NCBI RefSeq assembly: GCF_900111005.1
Contig: NZ_FOFV01000012.1
Location: 124,001 to 188,000 of the forward strand
DNA: 64,000 bases
Origin: Lentzea albida
GTDB lineage: Bacteria; Actinomycetota; Actinomycetes; Mycobacteriales; Pseudonocardiaceae
Direction: 5' to 3'
Part shown: one piece after another, positions 1 to 8,150 of the stretch
Layout: every line of letters begins with the position of its first letter
How positions within the stretch are numbered: the first letter of the stretch is position 1
Notes under the pieces: generated by a model
What the model was told of the DNA's origin: nothing
The model's input: only the letters and a program-made list of their open reading frames with translations
The model's database searches: none
Translations under genes and position numbers: made by a program

Positions 1-285
1 CAGGTGCGTCGCCTCGGCGGCGCCGACCACGTGCCGCGACGAGAACCCGAACCCGGCGATCCCCTCGAAATCGGGCAACAGCACCGACACCAGCGCCGTC
101 GGCAGCAACGGCCCCGGCACCAGGTTCTCGGCCGCGCGCTCCAGCATCACCGCGAGATCGGCGACCGTGCCGCCCTCGCGCGTCACCTCGAAGAACCCGA
201 CCCGGACGAGATCGGCCCACTCACCCTTGGCGGCGTCCACGCTGTCGCGCAGCGCTCGCCCTTCCCCGGTCGTGGCGATCGGCAT
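1..285 (-). CDS. Acyl-CoA dehydrogenase, FadE34-like (N-terminal part only)
   Basis: The minus-strand frame is open from the window edge to an ATG at 285, preceded by a GAGG ribosome site. The 95 visible residues include a stretch near residues 38-57 (VADLAVMLERAAENLVPGPL) typical of the helical N-terminal domain of acyl-CoA dehydrogenases acting on steroid side chains. It diverges from kstR across a KstR box, the same arrangement as fadE34 (Rv3573c) next to kstR (Rv3574) in Mycobacterium tuberculosis. It would dehydrogenate a sterol-derived acyl-CoA in the cytoplasm. Family assignment rests on a short stretch plus context; the catalytic part lies outside the window. Confidence 0.75.
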   Translation of the reverse strand, partial: MPIATTGEGRALRDSVDAAKGEWADLVRVGFFEVTREGGTVADLAVMLERAAENLVPGPLLPTALVSVLLPDFEGIAGFGFSSRHVVGAAEATHL

Positions 286-315
286 GCGGCCTCCTCACAG
301 GATGTGAAGAAGTTT

Positions 316-329
316 ATAGAACGTGTTCT
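316..329. promoter_or_regulatory. KstR operator (palindrome)
   Basis: TAGAACGTGTTCTA is a perfect 14-bp palindrome matching the published KstR motif TnnAACnnGTTnnA at every fixed position. It lies between the divergent acyl-CoA dehydrogenase and kstR genes, so KstR probably represses both, including itself. A GTG at 323 falls inside it, which argues against that codon as the kstR start. Confidence 0.9.
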
Positions 330-412
330 ATTTCGAGCAACAGATCATGGCCGGGAAACCGATCGAGTATGATGCGGAGGCAGCTGCAACACGTTTCAGG
401 AGGATCATCTCC

Positions 413-1021
413 GTGTCACCTTCGAAGTCGCGCACGGACGCGCTCATGGCGGGCGACGAGCTCAGCTCCGCCGCGCAGCGCGAGCGTCGCAAGCGGATCG
501 TCGACGCGACCATCGCGCTGGCGTCCAAGGGCGGGTTCGACGCGGTCCAGATGCGCGCCGTGGCCGACCGCGCGGACGTCGCGCTGGGCACGTTGTACCG
601 CTACTTCCCCTCGAAGGTCCACCTGCTCGTGTCTAGCCTCGCCGTGGAGCTGGAGCGCGCCCAGGAGAAGATGGACCGCACCACCGTTCCCGGCGAGTCG
701 CCGTACGAGCGCGTGCTGTTCGTCCTCGGCCGCATCACCCGCGGCCTGCAGCGCAACCCGCACCTCACCGAGGCGATGACGCGCGCGTTCACCTTCGCCG
801 ACGCCTCCGCGGGCGCCGAGATCGACAGGGTCTCGCTGCTGATGGAGTCCATGTTCACCAAGGCGATGAGCGACGAACCGGCCACGGACGAGCAGAAGGC
901 CATCGCCCGCGTGATCAGCGACGTGTGGCTGTCGAACCTGGTCGCCTGGGTGACCCGCCGCGCCACGGCCACGGACGTCGCGAACCGCCTCGAGCTGACG
1001 GTGCGCCTGCTGCTCAAGTGA
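413..1021 (+). CDS. kstR: KstR, TetR-family repressor of cholesterol/steroid catabolism
   Basis: A 202-residue TetR regulator. The N-terminal helix-turn-helix (residues about 20-65, including QRERRKRIVDATIALASKGG and GTLYRYFPSKVHLL) and the end (ISDVWLSNLVAWVTRRATATDVANRL) closely resemble mycobacterial KstR as I know it. KstR represses sterol-degradation genes and is released by a CoA thioester of a cholesterol catabolite. The GTG at 413 is chosen as start because AGGAGG sits at 398-403 with 9 nt spacing; upstream in-frame GTG 323 lies within the operator. The divergent acyl-CoA dehydrogenase supports the assignment. Confidence 0.92.
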   Translation: MSPSKSRTDALMAGDELSSAAQRERRKRIVDATIALASKGGFDAVQMRAVADRADVALGTLYRYFPSKVHLLVSSLAVELERAQEKMDRTTVPGESPYERVLFVLGRITRGLQRNPHLTEAMTRAFTFADASAGAEIDRVSLLMESMFTKAMSDEPATDEQKAIARVISDVWLSNLVAWVTRRATATDVANRLELTVRLLLK

Positions 1022-1128
1022 CCACGATGCGGGACGGCTGAGCGCGGGGAACACGGGCCGTCCCCGCGGAGTTCCCCCGGGGTGAGCGCCGCGGACGGCG
1101 CGATCCGTCCTCACCGCGGAGTCACCAG

Positions 1129-2271
1129 ATGAAGTTCCAGGTCCTCGACATCCTGCCGAACCTCACCAACCCGGTCACCGGGCGGCAGGTCCGCGCCGAC
1201 GAGCGCTACGCCCAGGCCCTCACGTCCGCCCGGTATGCCGAGGAGTTCGGCTACGACGCCGTGGCACTCGGCGAGCGGCACGCGGGACCGTTCCTGAGCA
1301 GCGGCGTCTCCGTCCTGCTCGGGGCCATCGCGGCGACCACGAGCCGCGTCCGGATCCAGACCGGCGTGTCCGTGCTGTCGATCCACGACCCGTTGCGGGT
1401 CGCCGAGGACTACGCGACGGTCGACCAGCTGTCCCGCGGCCGCCTGGAGCTCGTCGTGGGCAAGGGCAACCAGCAACAACAGCTGCCGATGTTCGGCATC
1501 GAGGACGGCGACCAGTGGGAGTCGTTGCAGGAGAAGTACGAACTGCTCCGCCGGCTGTGGCGCGAGGAGGACGTCACCTGGCAGGGCCGCTTCCGCGGCC
1601 CGCTGAACGGCGTGACGAGCCTGCCGCGCCCGTTCGCCGGAGCGCCCCGGATCTGGCACGGCCCCGCGACCACCCTCACCTCGGCCGAGCTCGCCGCCAA
1701 GTGGGGCGACCCGCTCTTCTCCGCCAACGCGATCCAGCCCAGGGACAACTACACCGTCCTCATCGACCACTACCGCGCCAAGTACGCCGAACACGGTCAC
1801 GACCCGCGGTTCGCGTACGTGGCGGCGGGTGCCGGGTTCCTCTACCTCGCCGACACGACCCAGGAGGCCCGCGAGGCGTTCGGCCCGACCTACGAGAAGA
1901 TCGTCGAGTTCTTCAACCTGCCCGGCAACCACACGCCCGGCAACGAGATGACGTTCGCGACCATCGACGACGCGATCGAACGGGGACCGGTGCTGGTCGG
2001 CAGCCCGCAGCAGATCGCGGAGAAGATCCTCTGGTTCCACGAGGGGTTCGGACACGCCCTGCAGTCGTTCAGCCTGCCCACGATGATCCCCCACGAGCAG
2101 CAGCTGCACATGCTCGAACGCCTGGCGAGCGAGGTCATCCCCGTGGTGCGCGCCGCCGCACCCACCACGTTGTGGAGTGCCGAGGACCCGTACGGCGGCC
2201 GCCCGGCCGTGCACGGGCGCACCACGGCGGACGCGGCGAGCGAGGTGGAGAAGACGCAGACCGCGTCCTGA
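1129..2271 (+). CDS. LLM-class flavin-dependent monooxygenase (luciferase-like)
   Basis: A 380-residue single-domain protein of the bacterial luciferase-like fold. Visible family hallmarks are the N-terminal strand MKFQVLDILPN, the FGYDAVALGERH segment near residue 45, the TSRVRIQTGVSVLSIHDPLRVAEDYATVDQLSRGRLELVVGKG region, and a C-terminal VLVGSPQQIAEKI segment. Such enzymes use FMNH2 (or F420) and O2 to oxidise small organic substrates; the substrate cannot be told. It lies 107 nt downstream of kstR on the same strand, so read-through is possible, but no KstR box precedes it. The C-terminal 30 residues are low-complexity. Confidence 0.85.
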   Translation: MKFQVLDILPNLTNPVTGRQVRADERYAQALTSARYAEEFGYDAVALGERHAGPFLSSGVSVLLGAIAATTSRVRIQTGVSVLSIHDPLRVAEDYATVDQLSRGRLELVVGKGNQQQQLPMFGIEDGDQWESLQEKYELLRRLWREEDVTWQGRFRGPLNGVTSLPRPFAGAPRIWHGPATTLTSAELAAKWGDPLFSANAIQPRDNYTVLIDHYRAKYAEHGHDPRFAYVAAGAGFLYLADTTQEAREAFGPTYEKIVEFFNLPGNHTPGNEMTFATIDDAIERGPVLVGSPQQIAEKILWFHEGFGHALQSFSLPTMIPHEQQLHMLERLASEVIPVVRAAAPTTLWSAEDPYGGRPAVHGRTTADAASEVEKTQTAS

Positions 2272-2367
2272 AGTCCCGTCGGGAGGCGGTAGCGGGCGAG
2301 GGCCTCGGAAACGGCACCGCCTCCAGGCCTCTCACCCACGCCTGTCACCGGACGAACTTCCGCGGCA

Positions 2368-2388
2368 CGGACGTCGACACACGCCTAG
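2368..2388. repeat. Solitary copy of the MITE terminal repeat
   Basis: The segment ending in GACACACGCCTAG resembles the right terminal repeat of the 160-bp element at 13961-14120 (GACACACGCCCTAG), with about 19 of 22 positions shared; the seven bases after CTAG (TTCCGCG) also match. No partner repeat was found nearby, so it may be a relic end or a chance match. Confidence 0.4.
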
Positions 2389-2460
2389 TTCCGCGGTATG
2401 ACCCGCGAGTCACTCCGCCGAACGATGCCGGTGCACACGGCCACCACTACCGTCTGTCCT

Positions 2461-2862
2461 ATGAAGACGCTTCTGGTCGTGGTGGCCGTGCTGGCCGTCG
2501 TCGGCGGCGGAACCGTCGCCCTGGTGAACCACCTCGGAGGGTGGACGACCCTGACGGGCAAGGCCTGGGCGATCACCTACGAATTGTCGGCCGAACCCGC
2601 GCAGACGCTCGTGGACCTCACGTACGCGAAGTCGCCCGACCGCAACCGCAAGGAGACGCCGCAGACCGTCACCGCCGAGAACCCGCTGCCGTGGACGGTC
2701 GAGGTCATCATCAACGCGGGCGAGAAGGCACAGGTCTCCGCCACGCCGAAGGGCGACCAGGTGCTGTCGTGCCGCATCCTGCTCGACGGCGTGAAGGAGC
2801 TGGCGAGCGCGACCGGGCAGCCCGGTCAGCCGGTCAGCTGCGAGACCGTCACCGCCGCCTGA
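2461..2862 (+). CDS. MmpS-like membrane-anchored protein
   Basis: A 133-residue protein with one N-terminal membrane segment (residues about 3-25) and an exported beta-rich domain. The pattern WAITYEL...VDLTYA...ENPLPWTVEV...AQVSATPKGDQVLSCRILLDGV matches the actinobacterial MmpS family, whose mycobacterial members partner MmpL exporters. No mmpL gene is present in the window, so this is a stand-alone member of unknown role. ATG 2461 is preferred because it gives a clean membrane anchor; an in-frame ATG at 2398 would add an unlikely polar leader. It converges on the next gene with a two-base gap. Confidence 0.75.
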   Translation: MKTLLVVVAVLAVVGGGTVALVNHLGGWTTLTGKAWAITYELSAEPAQTLVDLTYAKSPDRNRKETPQTVTAENPLPWTVEVIINAGEKAQVSATPKGDQVLSCRILLDGVKELASATGQPGQPVSCETVTAA

Positions 2863-2864
2863 GC

Positions 2865-3572
2865 TCAGCCCAGCAGGCCGGCGAACGTCCTGGCGAACAG
2901 GTACGCGTCGCCCGGCCAGCGGGCCGACACGTAGTTCTCGTCGCGCACCACGAACGCCGGCGCGTCGTCTGTCGCCGTGCCGCGGCGGGTCAGTTCGACG
3001 GGGCCGCGTTCGAACACCGCCCCGGACGCCACCACCTCGTCCTGCACGTAGGCCGGGTAGGTGCGGTAGTACCGCCCGCGCCGCCACGCCGTGAGGTAGA
3101 AGGCCGAGCGCTCCATGTACTTCGGCAGACAGGTGGTGCGGCGACCGGCGAGCACGCCCGCCCGCGCCAGCACGAGCGGTCCGTGGCAGATGGCGCCGAC
3201 GGGGCGGTCCAGCGCCCAGAACGCGGCCACCTTGCCCTGCAACGACGGTGAGCCCAGGTACTGGCGCATGCCCGGTGCATGGCCGCCCGGCAGGACCAGT
3301 CCGTCGTACCCGGTGGGATCGACCGCCTCCCACGCGATCGGCGCGCGGTAGGCCGCCGACTCCAGGAGCTGGGCGTGGAACCGCTTCGGTTCCTCCTCGG
3401 CGCCGAGCTGTCCGAAGAGGACACCGGTGAGCAGCAGGGGGTCCGCCTGCGCCGGGCCACCCCGTTCGGTCGCGAAGACGACCTCGTGGCCCGCGTCGGT
3501 CAACAGGCGCCACGGCACGGCCACCTCGGTGACGTCGAAGTCGCGGTCGGGCAGGGGCATCAGCACGCGCAC
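2865..3572 (-). CDS. DJ-1/PfpI family protein (class I glutamine amidotransferase fold)
   Basis: About 235 residues. The start VRVLMPLPDRDFDVTEVAVPW is the first strand of the DJ-1/PfpI fold; the nucleophile elbow VGAICHGPLVLARAG carries the catalytic Cys, and YDGLVLPGGHAPGM is the strand before it. Family members are deglycases, chaperones or proteases; the specific activity is unknown. GTG 3572 has AGGA about 8 nt upstream and begins exactly at the first strand; upstream in-frame starts at 3578 and 3617 are possible. It lies downstream of the das-like operon but beyond a terminator hairpin, so it is probably transcribed separately. Confidence 0.82.
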   Translation of the reverse strand: MRVLMPLPDRDFDVTEVAVPWRLLTDAGHEVVFATERGGPAQADPLLLTGVLFGQLGAEEEPKRFHAQLLESAAYRAPIAWEAVDPTGYDGLVLPGGHAPGMRQYLGSPSLQGKVAAFWALDRPVGAICHGPLVLARAGVLAGRRTTCLPKYMERSAFYLTAWRRGRYYRTYPAYVQDEVVASGAVFERGPVELTRRGTATDDAPAFVVRDENYVSARWPGDAYLFARTFAGLLG

Positions 3573-3600
3573 CCGCACGATCCTGCCAAACGGGAGGTGA

Positions 3601-3630
3601 GGCGGGCCGGCCGGCACCGGCCGGCCCGCC
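3601..3630 (-). terminator. Terminator hairpin of the das-like operon
   Basis: A perfect 14-bp GC-only inverted repeat (3601-3614 with 3617-3630) separated by two bases, 5 nt past the stop codon of the CBM3-GH16 gene. No T-run is visible, as is common in high-GC actinobacteria. Confidence 0.7.
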
Positions 3631-3635
3631 GGGGA

Positions 3636-5003
3636 TCACACGTTGTCGACGTGCGTGACGCCCGCGGTGCGGTAGTCCTGCACCGCCGTCTTCACCTGCG
3701 CCGGGCTCAGCACCTGGTCCTTGGCGAAGTACACGTAGTCGACGTCCTGCTGGTAGGCGCGCTCGGCGCTGCTGCCCTGCAGACCGCCCGAGATGAACCA
3801 CAGGTTGAAGTTGATCGACATCGGCGTCTCGGGGTAGTACTTGTCGCCGTGGTCGGCGACGAGGTTGCCGTCGATGTAGTACTTCACGCGGCCGTTCGCG
3901 ACCTGGAACACGAGGTCGTGCCAGCCGTTGTAGCTCTGGCGCTGCTCGTTGTGGATGTTGTCCGCGACCCAGGGCTCGTTCTGGTAGGTCTCCCAGGTGG
4001 TCTCGTACATGATGTTGCCCTGCTCGCCCCAGCCGCCGTTCGGCAGGTACTCGAAGTCGATCTCCCCGTAGTTCGGGGCCATCGGTGCGTCGAGCGGGGT
4101 GATGGTGAAGAACGTCTGCACGACGTGGTCACCGTCCGGACCGAAGACGGGCGCGTCGCTGAACTTCACGCGCGCCGCGTAGGTGCCCTCGAAGAACTTG
4201 CGCTGGTGGAACAGCTCCGTCTGCTTCGCCGCCGAGCCGTTGTTCCACGAGTCGAGGCGCAGGACCTTCTGGCCGTCGACGGTCGGGAACGTGACGCGCG
4301 AGGCGTCCCACTCGGCGCCGGGGACACCGGGGCCGCCCGCGCCCGAACGGACGGTCCAGCCGCGCTGGCTGATCCGCGAGTCGCTCGAGTTGTTGTACGC
4401 GAAGTCGTCGAACATCTTGGGGCCGTTGGGGTTCGGCGGCGTGGAGCTGGTCGTCGTGGTCGTGGGCGGGGTGCCGCCGGGCGGGGTGCCCCACAGCAGC
4501 GTGCTGCCGCGGTACACCGCGACCTTGTTCGACGCCGAGTAGCTGCTGTCGGCGCGGAACGAGTAGTCGTCGGTCTGGGTGATCGAGCCCCAGTTGGTGC
4601 GGTAGAAGCGCAGCTGGAGGTCGCCGGAGTCGGCGCCGGGGTTCAGCGTGCCGGCGCCGGAGGTGAAGCCGACCTCCAGGTATCGGTCGGCCGGACCGCC
4701 GGTGAGCGTGCCGAACTGGCCGGTCACGTTGCCGCAGCCGCGCACGGCCCACGAGCAGGCGAACCGGTAGCCCACGTCCGGGGTCTCGCTCTTGAAGTAG
4801 TAGCGGATCTTCACCTCGGACAGCGGCACGCTCGTCGTGCCGGAGTTGACCAGCTTGAACCACGGTTCGACCTGGTCGGTGGTCGCACCGGACGCGCTGG
4901 TCCGGTACTGGGCGGTGATCGCGTCGGCGGCGAACGCGTTCGGTGCGACGGCCAGTGCGGCCACCGCCAGCGCCGCGCAGGACGCGGCTAGGAGTGCTCG
5001 CAA
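3636..5003 (-). CDS. Secreted CBM3-GH16 glycoside hydrolase
   Basis: A 455-residue exported enzyme. A signal peptide (residues 1-27, ending PNAFA) is followed by a family 3 carbohydrate-binding module (about 30-170), a short Thr/Pro linker, and a GH16-type jelly-roll domain (about 197-425) carrying the catalytic motif GEIDFEYLP near residue 313. GH16 enzymes cleave beta-1,3/1,4-glucans and related polymers; CBM3 usually binds cellulose or chitin. The TTG at 5003 is the likely start, with GGAGAG just upstream; longer frames give no signal peptide. It overlaps the end of the GH20 gene by 16 nt, implying translational coupling as last gene of the operon. Confidence 0.87.
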   Translation of the reverse strand: MRALLAASCAALAVAALAVAPNAFAADAITAQYRTSASGATTDQVEPWFKLVNSGTTSVPLSEVKIRYYFKSETPDVGYRFACSWAVRGCGNVTGQFGTLTGGPADRYLEVGFTSGAGTLNPGADSGDLQLRFYRTNWGSITQTDDYSFRADSSYSASNKVAVYRGSTLLWGTPPGGTPPTTTTTSSTPPNPNGPKMFDDFAYNNSSDSRISQRGWTVRSGAGGPGVPGAEWDASRVTFPTVDGQKVLRLDSWNNGSAAKQTELFHQRKFFEGTYAARVKFSDAPVFGPDGDHVVQTFFTITPLDAPMAPNYGEIDFEYLPNGGWGEQGNIMYETTWETYQNEPWVADNIHNEQRQSYNGWHDLVFQVANGRVKYYIDGNLVADHGDKYYPETPMSINFNLWFISGGLQGSSAERAYQQDVDYVYFAKDQVLSPAQVKTAVQDYRTAGVTHVDNV

Positions 5004-6391
5004 CGTTCTCTCCTCATTTCGGCAGGGATGGACAGGGCGGCGAGCCGGGACGAGTGGAGGCGCATCCTGGTGGTGAAGCCCTCCCACTCGGGGCGCTGGG
5101 ACCAGAGGGTGTCGGCCAGCGCTGCTAGTCGGGGAAACGCGAGGTACTCCAGGTGGTCCTTCGCACGGACGTGCTCGGTCCACAGCTGGCACTGCGCGCC
5201 GAGCACGCCGTCGGGCAGCGGCACGTGGTAGACGTCGCGGCTGGTGACGACGTACCCGGGCTGGCCGGGTGGTTCACGCGGGTCGTCCGAGCGCGGGTAG
5301 TCGAGGTAGGTGGAGGTGTGCGGGGTCATGACGACCGGCTGGCCCCGTTCCAGCGCCTTGGCGGCCTGGGTCTCGTCCTTCCACGGCATCACGACCGAGC
5401 GCGGATCGCCGGTCGGTTCCCAGGCGGCCGGGACGCGGCCCTGGTCGAGCACGTACTCGCTCACCTGGCGGAGGAACCGGCCGTGCACGTCCTCCGGCAG
5501 CAGGCACTCGTCGCCACCGAGGTGGACGTGCTCGCCGGGGAACACGTCCAGCACCTCGTCCAGCACCTCGCGGACGAAACCCAGGGCGTGCAGGCCGAAC
5601 GCCGCGTCGCTGATGCCCCAGCGGGTCCAGACGGGCAGTGCTTCCGGCGCGACGCCGAGGTCCGGATAGGCGGCCAGCGCGGCGCGGGCGTGACCGGGCA
5701 TCTCGATCTCCGGCATGATCCGGACACCGCGTTCGGCCGCGTGGGCCACCAGGCCTTCCAGCTCGCCGCGGGTGTACGTGCCGCCGTGCGGGACGCCGTC
5801 GCCGTTGGTCTCGGCGCGCCAGCCGCCGACCGACGTCAGCAGCGGGTGCGCGGGCACCGGCATGCGCCAGCCCTGGTCGTCGGTCAGGTGCAGGTGCAGG
5901 ACGTTGAGCTTGTGCAACGCCATCAGGTCGATGAACCGGCGGACCACGGGCACCGGCTGGAAGTGCCGGGCGACGTCGAGCATGAACCCGCGCCACGGCA
6001 ACCTGGGCACGTCGCGGATGTCGACGCCGGGCAGTGTCCAGTCCACACCGGACACCCGGGACGACCTCAGCGCCTCCACGGGCAGGAGCTGCCTGATCGT
6101 CTGGATGCCGTGCGCCAGGCCTTCTTTCGTCGCCGCGCGCAGCATGACGCCGTGCTCGTTGACGGTCAGCGCGTACCCCTCGGCGCCGAGCCCGACGAGC
6201 TTGGCGTCGAGCGCGATCAGGACCTGGCCGTGGTCGTTGATCGGCAACGGGAGACCCGTGGCGGGCCGGAGCAGTGAGCGGAGGAGCCGCGCGACCGGCT
6301 CGGCACCCGATGTGACCCGGACGCTCGTGTCGCTGTCGAACGTGAACCCCTTGCTGCGGCGCACGATCCTCGTCGGGAGCGGGACGATCAC
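4988..6391 (-). CDS. GH20 beta-N-acetylhexosaminidase (DasD-like)
   Basis: A 467-residue GH20 enzyme. The N-terminal alpha/beta domain (about 1-120) is followed by the barrel, with RGFMLDVARHFQPV, HLHLTDDQGWR and the catalytic pair in HLGGDE near residue 292. It should release N-acetylglucosamine from chito-oligosaccharides. No signal peptide is visible, so it probably acts on imported chitobiose in the cytoplasm. GTG 6391 is the start: it overlaps the stop of the upstream permease as GTGA. In Streptomyces coelicolor a GH20 gene (dasD) similarly follows dasABC. Confidence 0.92.
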   Translation of the reverse strand: MIVPLPTRIVRRSKGFTFDSDTSVRVTSGAEPVARLLRSLLRPATGLPLPINDHGQVLIALDAKLVGLGAEGYALTVNEHGVMLRAATKEGLAHGIQTIRQLLPVEALRSSRVSGVDWTLPGVDIRDVPRLPWRGFMLDVARHFQPVPVVRRFIDLMALHKLNVLHLHLTDDQGWRMPVPAHPLLTSVGGWRAETNGDGVPHGGTYTRGELEGLVAHAAERGVRIMPEIEMPGHARAALAAYPDLGVAPEALPVWTRWGISDAAFGLHALGFVREVLDEVLDVFPGEHVHLGGDECLLPEDVHGRFLRQVSEYVLDQGRVPAAWEPTGDPRSVVMPWKDETQAAKALERGQPVVMTPHTSTYLDYPRSDDPREPPGQPGYVVTSRDVYHVPLPDGVLGAQCQLWTEHVRAKDHLEYLAFPRLAALADTLWSQRPEWEGFTTRMRLHSSRLAALSIPAEMRRERCEHS

Positions 6392-7209
6392 CCCTTCACC
6401 GCCCCTCCGACGATGCCGGTGGTGACCCGGCCCTGCAGCACGATGAAGATCAGCAGCACGGGCAGCATGAACAGCGTCGACGCGGCCATGGTGGCCCCCC
6501 AGTCGGTGCCGAAGGTGTTGTTGAACGAGGACAGCCAGACCGGCAGCGTGCGGTCGTCCTGGTCCTTGATGATCAGCACGTTGGCGAAGGCGAACTCGTT
6601 CCACGCGGTGATGAACCCGAACAGCGAGGTCGCCAGCAGGCCGGGCGCGAGCAGCGGGAACACGACCTTGCGGAACGCCTGGCCGCGCGTGCAGCCATCG
6701 ACCTGCGCCGCCTCCTCCAGGTCGACCGGGATGGCGGCGAGGAACCCGCGCAGTGTCACGATGGTGAACGGCAGCGTCATCATGAAGTAGACCAGCGTGA
6801 GGATCCACAGCGTGTCGAGCATGCCGGTGTCGCGCGCGATCACGTAGATCGGGATGAGCAAGGCCTCCCACGGCGTCATCTGGGCGATGAACACCATGAG
6901 CACGAACGCCCTGCGCCCCTTCCACCGCAGGCGCGCGATCGCGAACGACGCCAGCAGGGCGACCAGCAACGCCAGCAGCACCGCACCGCCCGCGACCAGG
7001 AGGCTGTTGCGCCAGAAGGAGAAGAACCCCTTCGCGGCGATCGCCGTGCCGAAGTGGTCGAACGTGATCGGGATCGGCAGGAACGTCGGTGTCGCGCTCT
7101 GGATGTCCTTGGTGGGCTTGAAGGCCGTGAGCACCATCCAGTAGACGGGGAAGACGGAGATCACGAAGATGACGAGCGCCGCCGTGGTGCGCGAGATCCG
7201 GCCGATCAT
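6388..7209 (-). CDS. ABC sugar permease, MalG/DasC-type
   Basis: 273 residues with about six membrane segments and the inner-membrane permease loop EEAAQVDGCTRGQAFRKVVFPLLAPG (EAA motif), which docks the ATPase. It is the second permease of a carbohydrate uptake ABC transporter; no ATPase gene is nearby, so a shared MsiK-type ATPase elsewhere is likely, as for other actinobacterial sugar importers. ATG 7209 overlaps the preceding stop as ATGA, and its own stop overlaps the GH20 start. Confidence 0.93.
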   Translation of the reverse strand: MIGRISRTTAALVIFVISVFPVYWMVLTAFKPTKDIQSATPTFLPIPITFDHFGTAIAAKGFFSFWRNSLLVAGGAVLLALLVALLASFAIARLRWKGRRAFVLMVFIAQMTPWEALLIPIYVIARDTGMLDTLWILTLVYFMMTLPFTIVTLRGFLAAIPVDLEEAAQVDGCTRGQAFRKVVFPLLAPGLLATSLFGFITAWNEFAFANVLIIKDQDDRTLPVWLSSFNNTFGTDWGATMAASTLFMLPVLLIFIVLQGRVTTGIVGGAVKG

Positions 7210-8150
7210 GAATCCTGCTCCTGCCGGTAGAGCTGGCGGAAGTACGCGAGCAGAGCGAGCACGAGCAGCAGCACCATGAGCATCGACACCGCGGCGCCGA
7301 GGTCGTAGCGCTGCAACGACTGCGCGACCTGGAAGGCGTAGACCGGCAGCGTCGTCGTGGCCTGGCCGGGACCGCCCTGGCTGATCACCCAGATCTGCAC
7401 GAACGCCTTGACGACCCAGATCACCTCCAGACACGTGATGAGCCCGAACATCGCGCGCAGCATGGGAAAGGTGATGGTGGTGAACACCCGCCACGCGCCG
7501 GCGCCGTCGATGCGCGCGGACTCGTACAGCTCCTGCGGCACGGTGATCATCGCCGCGTACAGCGACAGCGCGGCGAACGGCACGGACTGCCAGACGATCA
7601 GCGTGACGAGGATGCCGAACGTCGCGTCGCCGTCCGCGAACCAGGTGTAGTCGCGGTACTCCTCGAAGCCCAGCGACACGAGCGCCCAGTTCACGATGCC
7701 GAGCCGGGACTGGAAGAGCCACTGGAACACCGTGGTGGCCGCGATGATCGGCGTCGCCCAGGTGAGCACGAGCCCGCCCATCACCAGCAGCCGCAGCCAC
7801 CGGCCGAGCCGCACGAGCAGCAGTGCGACCAGGGTCGACAGCACCATGATCAGCACGACGTTGATCGCGGTGAACCACAGCGTCCGCTTGACCACGGACC
7901 AGAACTCGGGGTCGGACAGCACCTTCGCGTAGTTCGCGAACCCCACGAACTTCGCGTCGCCGCGCACGAGCTGCGGCAGCCCGTACTCCTGCAGCGAGAT
8001 GACCACGTTGCGCACCAGCGGGTAGAACAGCAGGTACGCGGTGGTGAGGAGCGTCGGAGCGATCAGCAGGTACGGCAGCACCGGCCGCCTGCGGCGCTTC
8101 GGCGGGGCCGGTGCAGTGGCCTGCACCGGCCTCTCGGCGAGGATCGTCAT
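7206..8150 (-). CDS. ABC sugar permease, MalF/DasB-type
   Basis: 314 residues with an N-terminal cytoplasmic tail rich in Arg/Pro, about six membrane segments, and the EAA loop ELYESARIDGAGAWRVFTTITFPML. It pairs with the downstream MalG-type permease to form the membrane channel of the importer. The ATG at 8150 overlaps the stop of the binding-protein gene (ATGA). Confidence 0.93.
   Translation of the reverse strand: MTILAERPVQATAPAPPKRRRRPVLPYLLIAPTLLTTAYLLFYPLVRNVVISLQEYGLPQLVRGDAKFVGFANYAKVLSDPEFWSVVKRTLWFTAINVVLIMVLSTLVALLLVRLGRWLRLLVMGGLVLTWATPIIAATTVFQWLFQSRLGIVNWALVSLGFEEYRDYTWFADGDATFGILVTLIVWQSVPFAALSLYAAMITVPQELYESARIDGAGAWRVFTTITFPMLRAMFGLITCLEVIWVVKAFVQIWVISQGGPGQATTTLPVYAFQVAQSLQRYDLGAAVSMLMVLLLVLALLAYFRQLYRQEQDS

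Noticed and set aside
323..412. GTG 323 as start of kstR
   Set aside because: It lies inside the KstR palindrome and has no ribosome site; GTG 413 has AGGAGG at ideal spacing and matches family length.
1515..3251. Long plus-strand open frame of 578 codons
   Set aside because: It overlaps the monooxygenase, MmpS-like and DJ-1 genes in another frame, is Arg/Pro/Gly-rich and has no family features.
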